Shown here: positions 23,891-32,828 of the stretch, in pieces
Layout: every line of letters starts with the position of its first letter
Numbering within the stretch: position 1 is the first letter of the stretch
NCBI GenBank assembly: GCA_951799405.1
Contig: OX637350.1
Coordinates: forward strand, 9,037,852-9,101,851
Direction: 5' to 3'
DNA: 64,000 nt
DNA from: Agapetus fuscipes
Taxonomy: Eukaryota; Arthropoda; Insecta; Trichoptera; Glossosomatidae
The notes under the pieces: model-generated
Seen by the model: the letters and a program-made list of their open reading frames with translations, nothing else
What the model was told of the DNA's origin: nothing
Database searches by the model: none
Translations under genes and position numbers: made by a program

Positions 23891-24172
23891 AGGTGATGAC
23901 CTGAGAATACGAGTGGCAGGTGTTGACCTGAAAGGAAGTAGGAAAGAGAAAGTGCATGACAGGTATTGACCTGGTCATAGAAAAATGTGATAGGTGATTG
24001 ACCTGAAAATACATAACATGAGAGGTGTTGACCTGATAATACAAGACGCCATAGGTGACGACCTGATAATACATCAGAGATATTATAATAGGTATTAACT
24101 TGATTATATCTGTGAGAAAGTGCATGACAGGTGTTGACCTGGTCATTGAAAAAACATGATAGGTGTCGACCT
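23891..24172. repeat. Array of nine AGGTGTTGACCT-like inverted half-sites
   Basis: Copies lie at 23891, 23918, 23961, 23992, 24023, 24053, 24090, 24129 and 24161, at spacings of 27-43 bases (mostly ~31). The best copies read CAGGTGTTGACCTG. TGACCT is the complement of AGGTCA, the nuclear-receptor half-site, so each unit is an imperfect palindrome of two half-sites with no spacer (one spacer base in AGGTGATTGACCT at 23992). The cores are better kept than the linkers. The 24090 copy is degenerate (AGGTATTAACTT). Confidence 0.85.
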
Positions 24173-24204
24173 GACAATACGAGAAGGAAACTTTGTGGTT
24201 TCAA

Positions 24205-24990
24205 CCAAAGAGTTCAGTATCCCTGAAAAACTCACAAAAAACCCCCCGACGCGAGACCCTGGCGCAGCCTCCTGACTGCCACCATACGCAAAACAGTATC
24301 TTTCCTTCTGAAAATAGTACTGTGGGTCGCAGTTCGTAACCTATCTTAGTGGGCGAACTTAGCATACCAACTCAGCGATGATCATGTCGCTTTAGAAAAG
24401 ATGACGGAAGAGACATAAGAAGTTGCCTTAGCCCTTATGTCCCTTCAAAAGACTCTCTACCAGAGGGATCAAACAGACGTCATCCACCCGGAGTCGATGA
24501 CGGCTGTGTAGATTAATGTACTTTTTATGATTTCAGTTTCTGATAAAAGTTTCAACATGTATTCTAATCAGAGGACGATGACCATGAGCTGCTATCTACT
24601 ATTATTTGGTAGCTGTCAACAGCTAACCTCTAGTATAAATTGAAATCCTGTCTAGTGACAGAAACGGTAATTTTGCCATTACCAACCCTCATGTTGTGCT
24701 CGCATGAAGACTCCTTGCTTGCAGCATTGTTGTGTTTTTGCGAACAAAGCGTGAGCGGTGAGAAAAACTTGTTTTCTCCCCGAGGAATGTTAATGAACCT
24801 AGTTGTTAAGAATTACTTAAGTCGTAGAGTAAGGTTAGAATAAGGACTTCTTAGTTATATTACACCAACGAAGAGAAATCAAGCTCCTTCAAGAGAGAAG
24901 AATCTCTTCAAAATCAAGATTCTTCAAGAGAGAAGACCATTCAAGCCTCACAATTTCATCTCGCCTACTCCTAACGTCTGACGCTACAGC
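24205..24990. other. Interior of LTR element, no gene seen
   Basis: Open frames are short and carry no gag, protease, RT or integrase motif. A small direct repeat of TTCAAGAGAGAAGA lies at 24888 and 24924. This may be remnant or replaced gag sequence; nothing can be assigned. Confidence 0.5.
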
Positions 24991-24991
24991 A

Positions 24992-25202
24992 CCTCAAATA
25001 CCATCTCTATTGCGCTTGGATCAAACTTCCTATTACCAAAGGAATCCAACCAGTAAAGAACTTCACATACTGATGTCCTTCCAGGAATTCTCCAAAACCA
25101 AACACGGACAGCCCCTCAAATACCATCTCTATTGCGCTTGGATCAAACTTCCTATTACCAAAGGAATCCAATCATTGAATACCTTTATTGACTGATGTCC
25201 CT
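24992..25202. repeat. 122-bp tandem duplication inside LTR element
   Basis: CCTCAAATACCATCTCTATT, GCGCTTGGATCAAACTTCC and TATTACCAAAGGAATCCAA occur from 24992 and again from 25114. The match fades after about 65 bases but resumes at ACTGATGTCC. Confidence 0.85.
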
Positions 25203-25264
25203 GAAAGAATACGGAGACTCCCAATTATACCCACACCAGGAAAGAGTCCCAAAACTTTCCACCC

Positions 25265-25278
25265 AAGAAGGGATGGGG
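25265..25278 (+). promoter_or_regulatory. Polypurine tract
   Basis: AAGAAGGGATGGGG directly abuts the TG of the 3' LTR, the expected place for the plus-strand primer. One T interrupts the purines. Confidence 0.75.
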
Positions 25279-26880
25279 TGTCGCGACTGATTCCAAGCCG
25301 CTGACAAAAAATAAAAGAAAACCGGGAAATTCGAAGACAACGTTGACAGCACTGCAAGCAACGTTGACAGCATTACGTTGGCTTCACTTCCGTTTCCCCC
25401 ACGCAAAAGGGATGCGAGGCTAATACCACAGGCGGAGTTCGGACAGAGGTGGCCGTGCCCAGTCGACAGGAGACGGGACCGATTCACTTTGTGGGCGACC
25501 AGCGAGACGAGCAGACGTGACGTATCGGACGACGGTCCGCGACGGAGGGCTCGCCCGCCCTTCTCAGGATTCGACATGCATCATCTCAAGTAACACCTAC
25601 CTTCCCATATCCCAATCCCTTTTCCCCACCAACGTCCCATAATCCCCCTTATATTTATTTTCATCTCAGATCTGTAATTGTTTAAAATTTCCAATAATTA
25701 ATAATGTGACCGCGTGATCCGGCCATTTGCTATTTTGAGTTTCACGTAAAGTTGTTTAATCTGTTGGCATCCTATGCTATAATGGAATAATTATTATCCT
25801 AAATGATGTTTAATGTCTGTTTCCGTATAATGATAATTTGTTTTCACGGATTTATTGTTTAATTTATCCTGATTAATAAATTCTTTCGCCATGATGCGAA
25901 AGCATTTTATCTTGTCTTTACCAAAGAATAACCATCTGATTACAATGGGTTGTCTACATTTGTCATTTTTAGTTATGGATAATTCAAATCAGATAATCGA
26001 TTGCTTTTCTTAAATTCCTTTTTTTGATATTCCTCCAAGAGAATAGAGCATGTTTCTCATATGACTTTCATCTATTGGTTTAATGTTATTATACTGAAAT
26101 CATTAAGCCTACATTGTATTGTGATTTACGTAAATAAATAACCTCACTTTGAATTTTGATCGTGGTCTATCCACGCAGTAGTGAGACTGATCAAGTGAAT
26201 GTTTGCCTTCTCCTTGGGAATACTTTGAGCATGTAGCTTGTTCTACGAGTGTGTTTTCAGATATTCCACATTATTGTAATTAAATCAGTGAATACCTACG
26301 TGTATTATTTGTCCGAGAAATACATTTTGTTTTCCTCGCGCGTCCCCAGACGCCATTTTGTTTTTGGTACTCAATTCCTTCCAGAAGCTTTCGACGCCAT
26401 CTTCCTTTTGTTTGTTTACATGTGATCTCGATTGTCATGGAAGCTTTCGAAAGTGCTCTTGGATATTATAAAGTCTCAAGACTGTTTATACTTTTATTAA
26501 CGAAAGTTCATGTCTACCTTTGGGGTAATGATAATTATTAATAAACCATAAATAAAACAAATAACTTTGAATATTGAGAACTTTATTAGATAAGCTTCTC
26601 GTAGTTTGACGAGTTTATACATCGATAATATAACTATGAGTTACCTCCTCTGTAAATGTTGTTCTTCTGTTTAAAGAATTATTTCTTTTAAATAAACCAC
26701 ATTCCCCTTTCACCTTTTGTTTCTTTTTTCTTTGGTTTTGGAACTTTCTATTTCAGGCTGTAGTCACAACCCATCTATAACCACCCTGAGACGAGGACGT
26801 CAATGTTCACACACCACCCTGAAGTTAGCCGGCGGGTTTTTGACAGTGAAGCCTCGACGTAGTCGGGCGACGCTGTTACA
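25279..26880 (+). repeat. 3' LTR (1602 bp)
   Basis: Same length as the 5' LTR, with a constant offset of 3253 bases along its whole length and no difference noticed. Ends CGACGCTGTTACA and is followed by the target duplication ATTG. Confidence 0.95.
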
Positions 26881-26884
26881 ATTG

Positions 26885-27600
26885 CTATTATGAAATATGG
26901 CTTTACCTCTTAGAGATCCAAGCTAAAACTCTATACAAGCCAGGGTGGACAACAAATAATGAAAAATACTTTTTTTTTTTTTTTAATAAGAGAATTAAAT
27001 AATTAAAGAATTTAAAATAAGTGAACTAAAACTATGTCTTACCCATTTGAATTTTTAACTAATTAATGTAAAATACCATCAATTTTTCTCACTTTCACAA
27101 AAATAATATTCTAACCTAAAGTTTTCTGTTATTATGGACAAAAGTATTTTATTTTCCGCTCAGTAAGGGTGTCTTCCGAAAAAGCTGACTACGACTTGAC
27201 TAACCGTTGATGAACCAATATTTTTTTGTTATTTGAACTAACGGCTCGTATTTAGAATTAACCATGCATTTTTGTATATTTATTGTGTCAATAATAATAA
27301 TGTGAAGTGTCTTAGTAAGCTTCACCGAGAGACTTTTTTTCTGAGCGGGCAAGGTAGAACTATTAAATTCTGTTTTCAAGTGGCTTGTGGACAGTTAACT
27401 TTTAATAACCTCTAATTATTTTTTGATTCTACTATAATTTATTTCAACATTAAATCGTATTGAAACGATCTTGGTAAACCAGAATTTTGTAAGTAAGAGT
27501 CTTTAATGACATGTACATAGGTATGCGAAAAAATAATCGTTTAAACTCAAATGTCACGTTTTATTCAAACAGTTTGAAAACTAAGAACAGCGTTTTTTTT
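26885..27600. other. Noncoding stretch
   Basis: No gene. A weak relic of a family E arm (AAGTGAACTAAAACTATG, TTACCCATTTGAATTTTT) lies at 27020-27057. Confidence 0.45.
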
Positions 27601-27607
27601 ATTTTCA

Positions 27608-27668
27608 TGCATTTTCGGTAAGCGTAATGGTTGAGTCTGCATGAAAAGTTTGATACTTGGGGTACAGT
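27608..27668 (+). repeat. Family D right-end fragment
   Basis: GGTAAGCGTAATGGTTGAGT, then AAAGTTTGATACTTGGGG and TACAGT match the right end of the MITE copies at 40417 and 44895. The left arm is absent. Confidence 0.6.
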
Positions 27669-27905
27669 AAAGTAATTTAAGTTTCGCAAGTGTTGACACA
27701 ATGGCGCGCAAACAGGACCTCATAGGTTGCGGGCCCGACAGTAAGCTCAATCTGCCCATTAGTGACATCAGACCAGGTCAGCACGCAAAGATTGTAGTTG
27801 TATCTTTCTAATATCCCTAAGATAAAGGTGATATTTATTAATATGTAGTTCTTTTAAAAAATAAGCGCATTAGGACGCATATTTTTTTTTATGAGAAAGT
27901 ATAAT

Positions 27906-27935
27906 ATGGTTCACTTTGCCATTGTCACCCCTTGT
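27906..27935 (+). repeat. RepA fragment at LINE-R junction
   Basis: TGGTTCACTTTGCCATTGTC then ACCCCTT is the RepA segment after CTGTAAAA. It stops where LINE-R sequence (minus) begins with CCGCCATTCC. Confidence 0.6.
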
Positions 27936-28325
27936 ATCCTGCCGCCATTCCTCTAGGAGTGGCCGGTACCTCCACACAAGTGCCTCCACTTGACTCTGTC
28001 CTTGCATACTTCTTTCATCTCATCTAGTTTCATCACTCTTTTCTTGCACGCTCTTCTTTTGTTTCCACTCTGTAGATTCCATTCATTCGCAATCTCACTT
28101 ATCTGATCAATCCATTCTTTCTCTTCCACGCTTACCTATTACATTCCCTTTATACACTTTTTTTATCAGTCGGTCTAAATTCATCCTTTCAATATGTCCA
28201 AACCATCGCATCACACTTCTTTGAACTTTCACTTTCACGCTTTCTTTTACTCCGCATTCATTCAGAACCCATTCGTTTCTCACTCTATCTTTCAATGTTT
28301 TTACCATTAACAGGTAAAGTTTTAA
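27936..28325 (-). pseudogene. LINE-R ORF2 C-terminal fragment (minus)
   Basis: The minus strand encodes KDRVRNEWVLNECGVKESVK, then VMRWFGHIERMNLDRLIKKV and GNVIGKRGRER, the standard C-terminal block of a non-LTR reverse transcriptase (R-E---RCGV, RWFGH-ERM, GKRGRGRPR). The GRPRK-W-D part and later residues are still readable toward 27960 but frameshifted near 28110. It is 5' truncated with no RT core. Confidence 0.75.
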
Positions 28326-28329
28326 AAGC

Positions 28330-29700
28330 AAAATAGTAATAGAATAGTGTCGTCAAATAGGTATTACAAAAAGTTGAGTTCAATACATTAATTTTGTTAA
28401 AATTAATAAAAAAATCCATAGATACAAGTGGGAAGAATTTTTCTATCGACTTTATCCTGATTAAATATACGACGTGTACCAATAAAACTACAGTCCCACT
28501 TACTTGCCCCTATTCTGTTCACCTTAAGTAACTTTTCACTTAAATGCTGTCCTAAAATACTTGTATACTGGCCCGGATGTTTTACACCCCTCCCCCCCCT
28601 TGTCCTCCCTGTCTAACCTTAAATAAACCCCACTCGACACGTGCTTTTTTTATTTTTTTTCGTGTTGAGCAATTTTAATACAAGTTTTATCGCACTTGGC
28701 CATGCGGTGAATCTCTTGGAAAAAATTAAACGATTTTTATTTAAACTTCGTTGATGTAAAAAAAAATTGCTAGAAGGTTTTTTTAATGAGAGTTTATTTG
28801 ATGGTCTTATCTGTAAATTTCAGTGGCTTAATTTAAATTTGTTTTTTAATTTGTACAGGTTTATCCATAAGGTTGGGAAAATTTAATGCTTGATTAAAAA
28901 ACGGCAGCAAATGCCACCGTGATCTATCTGAAAAAAAAAAACAATTTTATCTTAAATCTAAAAATACAAATTTACGAGTATCAGTTTTTTTTTAACAAAA
29001 CCAGTATTGGACACCTTCATTTCCGCTACACATATTGGTATGTCATTAAATGGCGTAGTATTAACAGTTTTTTTTTGTTTTTCTTAAATGCAACCCGCAA
29101 TATTGAACCGTTTTTTAACACTTAAAATTATTATTTGGAGATTTAGGGACATTTTACATTTATTTGCAATGGCATATATGAAGGTAAAATAAAACTATGC
29201 ACATCAATGAAAATTGAAAGAAAGATATTTTGTTCCTATTTTGAATCAATCATTAAATTATTGTTTTTTGTAAACCAAAAAAATTAAAAATTAAATTTCT
29301 ATTTTTATGAATCTGGCGACAGAGTTACAGTATTAACGAAAGTATTTTTTCTCGTTTATTTGTTCGCATCCATTAAGCAAGGAGGTATATGCGGGTACTT
29401 TATTCACGGAGAGTAATCCTGGAATATCTTTCCCTTATCTTTTAAAAGCTTACTAACTTTTTCCGGTCAATAAATTACCTTTTTTTCTATTTCCAATTCA
29501 CAAGAAAAACCTTGAAATAACATTTGTTACCGGGAAACAGGAAAAGAGGTAGGCAAGCTAAATGTTCTCATGCTAGTACGATGTTCCAAAAACATGTGGG
29601 GTTTTCTTGTATTTTTAAATGCCAAGCCAACTCTCATAACCTATCTATTATTTTGACGAAAACCATTTTTAGATTTCGGTGAGTATAAATAAAAAAATGT
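28330..29700. other. Noncoding stretch
   Basis: About 1.4 kb with no gene or named repeat. There is a C-rich run near 28590-28600 and several A/T homopolymers. Confidence 0.45.
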
Positions 29701-29708
29701 AAATATAC

Positions 29709-30158
29709 TGTAACGAAATACACTGGTAGATGTTTATTGGTGTACGTGTGTTTTGAGAGAATGTTCTGGCCCAGACGATTGTAATTGTAAGGTGTGTATG
29801 TAGGTAGGAAATGGACTCTTCATGAAATAAATATGTCCAGAATCGTCTATACAACTGTGGTAGTGGAAGTTTCTAGGGCAGGCTGGAATGGCCTCTAGGT
29901 TCCGCTATAAGAAGGGCGACAATGGAAGCGAGTCAGTCTTTCGAAGCACTCACACAGTGGAATATCTAGTTACTAGGGCGACCAATATGGTGTAAAATAA
30001 ATGTAATCTGTGCGAAATAAATAAGTGTGTTAAAATAAATCTGTTAGAATAAGTCTGTTAAAATAAATCTATTGTAAGAAAGTCTGTGTAAATAAACTGT
30101 ATGGCTAACTTGTGTTAAACTTGTGTTTTAATTAAAAGAACCCAGGAAAAACGTAACA
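29709..30158 (+). repeat. 5' LTR (450 bp)
   Basis: Contains a core promoter and, at about 30014-30103, five or six imperfect 17-18 base units around AAATAAATCTGTTA, several with the polyadenylation signal AATAAA. Ends CCAGGAAAAACGTAACA. Confidence 0.95.
29906..29938 (+). promoter_or_regulatory. LTR core promoter: TATA box and initiator
   Basis: TATAA at 29906-29910 is followed by TCAGT at 29933-29937, the arthropod initiator consensus (TCAKT), whose A at 29935 lies 29 bases after the first T of the TATA box, the normal spacing. In the 3' LTR the same motifs are 33 bases apart because of a 4-bp insertion. Confidence 0.65.
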
Positions 30159-30159
30159 G

Positions 30160-30177
30160 TGGTGTCGGTGTGAAGTT
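30160..30177 (+). promoter_or_regulatory. Putative primer-binding site
   Basis: TGGTGTCGGTGTGAAG starts one base after the LTR end, as expected for a site pairing with a tRNA CCA end. TGGTGTC recalls tRNA-Leu-type sites, but the rest does not settle which tRNA. Confidence 0.5.
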
Positions 30178-30597
30178 TAAAACCAAGTACCAAGTAAAAA
30201 CTGTACTTGAAAGTATTGAAAAATATATCTGGACAACATAATAAAAAAAAAAGTTTTACATAAAACTGATTAAACTTGAATTAAAAACGATCGTGTGGTT
30301 ACCCGCTAAAAATTTGATTGAAGTGTGGATAGATAACGTGTTAATAATATTGTGTTAGTATTAGTAAATACTCATTAGCCGATCTGACGAAGCAAAGTAA
30401 ATAATCATTATCTAATATCATTATTTGGTGATTTAAATATAAATATTAAAAGGCGGTACCTACCTACCGTCAGTATAATTAGATAAATTATTATTTTGCT
30501 AAAGTACGTATTTAAAATAACTTTATATATAAAACTCATAACCCGTATTAAATAAATTTGCAAATATTTTTGTTTTGAAGTTTGTTAAAATAAAAAA

Positions 30598-30789
30598 ATG
30601 GCTAAGGTGAACATCAAGGACCTCAAAGTCTATGAGCTTGAGAATGAGCTTCTGGAGAGGGACCTGGAGACCTCAAGAGGGAAGGCGGCCTTACAGGCAC
30701 GCCTCATGGAGGCCTTGGAACAGTCAGGCGAAGACCCGGCATATTTTGTCATGGCGTCTGGAGGGGACCGCGAGCGAGCCGTGGAATAG
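30598..30789 (+). CDS. Gag-like N-terminal SAP segment, ends at in-frame TAG
   Basis: 63 codons. Residues 6-40 form a SAP motif (LKVYELENELLERDLETSRG, then ALQARLMEALE), two helices typical of DNA-binding SAP domains and also found at the start of some arthropod gypsy-like Gag proteins. The next residues are acidic (GEDPAYF). The TAG at 30787 lies in the same frame as the 30802 reading frame, with only four sense codons between, so the two were probably one protein interrupted by a nonsense mutation or read through. The start has AAAAAATG context. Assignment to Gag rather than to the captured gene is inference from position after the leader. Confidence 0.7.
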   Translation: MAKVNIKDLKVYELENELLERDLETSRGKAALQARLMEALEQSGEDPAYFVMASGGDRERAVE

Positions 30790-30801
30790 TTTAAAACAAA
30801 G

Positions 30802-32304
30802 ATGGCTGCCAACTTCAAGAGCTTGAGGGAAGACCTAGCTGGTTGGAAGGAGGAGATGGCTAAAAACCTAGCCTTAAAAATGTCGGTGGACACTGATAGT
30901 GTAAAATTCAGTGATAATCAGGATGACAAAAAGGCCGATATGTCAACTGAGGATGAGTCATCTCAGAAGTTGGGGAAGGGAGACCTGAAGGCCAAAAACA
31001 ACGGCCAGCTCAAGGCTGAGGACTCAGCTGACAGCAAATATGACAAAGATGATGTCAAGTCGGCTGAAAACGGCAAGAGTGACTCGGCCGAGGTGAAGGC
31101 TGACAAGGATGCGAAGGAGGAGACGGACGCCAAGGAGGAGGATGAGGACACCAAGGACAAGAAGGGCAAGGCCAAGAAGGCCAACAGTGTGAAGAAGAAG
31201 CCCGCGCCCAAGAAGAAGGCGGAGGAGGCCGTGGAGGAGGCTCCCAAGAAGAAGAAGGCCGTGGAGCCGCCGGTGCCCGTGCCCGCGGGCCGGGGCATCC
31301 CCATCGACCACATCCCCGACGTGGAGGTGGCCATCTCCAGGTTCAAGATGGAGGACCTCAAGTTCTTGTACAATCAATTGTGCCGCACGAACCTCATCAA
31401 GCGCAACAAAAAGAAGTTCAAGGGCTACGAGTTTGAGAAGGACACGCCTGAGCACAAGGCCAAGCTGGAGGAGGTGCAGAAGCTGGAGCCCAAGCAGCTG
31501 CGGACGCTGTGCGAGAAGCTGGGCTTGGACAAGAGGGGCGCGCCCACGGAGCTGGCCAGCAGGGTGGTGGGCTTCCTGCTGCTGCCAAAGCAGGCCTCCT
31601 CGCACGCCAGGGGGCTGATGAAAGAGAGGCCGGTGACTGACCGCGGCGAGGCCACGGGAGGCAGGCCCAGAAGGTCCGCTGCTGCTATTGTCAAGAGAGG
31701 TTACTCTAACGAGGAGTATGAAACAGATCCGGAAACCAAAGTGCGGGGACCCAAAGTCAGCAGGGATGATTTAGGGGATTCAGATGGCTCGTACAACCCG
31801 AGTGGCTCCGGACAGGAGGCGGACTCTGACTTTGACCCGTCAGTGAGGGAGGGGGGCGCTCCCTCCCGCAGGCGCCGCGCCCCCGCCCGCAGGGGCTCAG
31901 CCAAGCAGAGCAAGCAGAAGGGACGACCCAAGCATGGCGCGGCAGGAAGCCACTCAGCGAGTCAGAGGACGAGAGCGAGAGTGAGAACTTCGCTTCCGAG
32001 CAGGAGAGCGGCTCCGACGACCAAGGATTCTGATCCTTTGACGCCGGCGAGCAAGCGGAGCCTAGGAGCGGTGGCCGCCCGGGGACGCAAAGCGGTGCCC
32101 CCAGCCAAGGAAAGGCGCCCATGCCGGCCGCCAAGAGGAAAGCACCCCCCCCCACACCAGCCAGCAATGACGGGCAAAACCCTAAGGGGAAAATTCCGTG
32201 GAACGTCATTTTTCCTGACCACTGGATGCAACTGTGGGTCAAACTGCCCGTACCTTCTTAAAGAAAAGACTGTTCCGGGGCGGAACAGTCTAAGGGGGGG
32301 ATAA
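30802..32304 (+). CDS. DEK-like: DEK-like chromatin protein captured by an LTR element
   Basis: 500 codons, intronless, GC-rich against AT-rich flanks. Residues ~1-30 are a helical Gag-like linker. Residues ~35-160 are Asp/Glu/Lys-rich with basic clusters (KKKPAPKKK, PKKKKA) suited to nuclear import. Residues 163-263 are the DEK pseudo-SAP/SAP region: GRGIPIDHIPDVEVAISRFK, then FKGYEFEKDTPEHKAK and LEPKQLRTLCEKLGLDKRGA, ending VVGFLLLPK. DEK proteins bind structured DNA and histones in the nucleus. After ~residue 375 the frame looks shifted: the acidic Ser/Glu tail expected of DEK is readable one frame over (31944-32030). The C-terminal DEK domain is not seen. The stop TAA (32302) abuts the 3' LTR. 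No symbol is certain; whether it is expressed is unknown. Confidence 0.8.
   Translation: MAANFKSLREDLAGWKEEMAKNLALKMSVDTDSVKFSDNQDDKKADMSTEDESSQKLGKGDLKAKNNGQLKAEDSADSKYDKDDVKSAENGKSDSAEVKADKDAKEETDAKEEDEDTKDKKGKAKKANSVKKKPAPKKKAEEAVEEAPKKKKAVEPPVPVPAGRGIPIDHIPDVEVAISRFKMEDLKFLYNQLCRTNLIKRNKKKFKGYEFEKDTPEHKAKLEEVQKLEPKQLRTLCEKLGLDKRGAPTELASRVVGFLLLPKQASSHARGLMKERPVTDRGEATGGRPRRSAAAIVKRGYSNEEYETDPETKVRGPKVSRDDLGDSDGSYNPSGSGQEADSDFDPSVREGGAPSRRRRAPARRGSAKQSKQKGRPKHGAAGSHSASQRTRARVRTSLPSRRAAPTTKDSDPLTPASKRSLGAVAARGRKAVPPAKERRPCRPPRGKHPPPHQPAMTGKTLRGKFRGTSFFLTTGCNCGSNCPYLLKEKTVPGRNSLRGG
32291..32301 (+). promoter_or_regulatory. Polypurine tract
   Basis: AAGGGGGGGA lies three bases before the 3' LTR and overlaps the end of the reading frame (final residues Arg-Gly-Gly, then stop). 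Confidence 0.75.
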
Positions 32305-32758
32305 TGTAACGAAATACACTGGTAGATGTTTATTGGTGTACGTGTGTTTTGAGAGAATGTTCTGGCCCAGACGATTGTAATTGTAAGGTGTGTATGTAGG
32401 TAGGAAATGGACTCTTCATGAAATAAATATGTCCAGAATCGTCTATACAACTGTGGTAGTGGAAGTTTCTAGGGCAGGCTGGAATGGCCTCTAGGTTCCG
32501 CTATAAGAAGGGCGACAATGGGCTGAAGCGAGTCAGTCTTTCGAAGCACTCACACAGTGGAATATCTAGTTACTAGGGCGACCAATACGGTGTAAAATAA
32601 ATGTAATCTGTGCGAAATAAATAAGTGTGTTAAAATAAATCTGTTAGAATAAGTCTGTTAAAATAAATCTATTGTAAGAAAGTCTGTGTAAATAAACTGT
32701 ATGGCTAACTTGTGTTAAACTTGTGTTTTAATTAAAAGAACCCAGGAAAAACGTAACA
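32305..32758 (+). repeat. 3' LTR (454 bp)
   Basis: Same as the 5' LTR except for CAATGGGCTGAAGC versus CAATGGAAGC (4-bp indel) and CAATACGG versus CAATATGG. Supplies AATAAA signals for the element transcript. Confidence 0.95.
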
Positions 32759-32828
32759 ATACTGACAAATCCTTTACATCATAAACACTCTGCTTTGAAT
32801 TTTTTGCAGCGTTTTCCATGAAAGTGTC

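Larger units (their letters stand above)
22022..26884 (+). mobile_element. Non-autonomous LTR element with 1602-bp LTRs
   Basis: Two direct repeats, 22026-23627 and 25279-26880, have identical length (1602 bp), and I see no difference at the positions compared. Each begins TGTCGCGACTG and ends CGACGCTGTTACA, the TG..CA form of LTRs. The 4-bp direct repeat ATTG flanks the whole (22022-22025, 26881-26884). One base after the 5' LTR lies TGGCGCCCATCGCGGG, a primer-binding site starting with the TGGCGCCC seen for tRNA-Lys primers. A purine tract (AAGAAGGGATGGGG) precedes the 3' LTR. The 1651-bp interior holds no gag, protease, RT or integrase, so it must move with proteins made elsewhere. Identical LTRs mean a very recent insertion. 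The 4-bp duplication fits Ty3/gypsy-type integration. Confidence 0.95.
29705..32762 (+). mobile_element. LTR element carrying a transduced DEK-like gene
   Basis: LTRs at 29709-30158 (450 bp) and 32305-32758 (454 bp) both run TGTAACGAAAT to AAAACGTAACA. They differ by a 4-bp indel and at least one substitution. The direct repeat ATAC flanks the element (29705-29708, 32759-32762). One base after the 5' LTR a TGGTGTC primer-site-like sequence begins, and AAGGGGGGGA sits just before the 3' LTR. The 2146-bp interior encodes a gag-like SAP segment and, in the same frame after one TAG, a DEK-like protein. There is no protease, RT, RNase H or integrase. This is a young non-autonomous element in which host coding sequence replaced most of gag-pol. 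Confidence 0.93.

Noticed and set aside
23891..24172. CRISPR-like array (regular repeats ~31 bases apart)
   Set aside because: Spacing is uneven, repeats are short and degenerate, linkers are related to each other, and the setting is an insect-type retroelement.
23698..24204. 168-codon minus-strand frame with repeated SGRHLSC / VNTCH-type residues
   Set aside because: It is the translation of the AGGTGTTGACCT array; repetition and overlapping frames in two phases show it follows from the DNA repeat, not from a protein.
22026..26880. Host segmental duplication of 1.6 kb
   Set aside because: TG..CA ends, a primer-binding site, a purine tract and a 4-bp target duplication at exactly the right places make an LTR element far more likely.
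30963..32242. Long minus-strand frames (136-193 codons) opposite the DEK-like gene
   Set aside because: Mirror frames of a GC-rich, Lys/Glu-rich coding sequence; they show low-complexity Leu/Ser/Phe runs.
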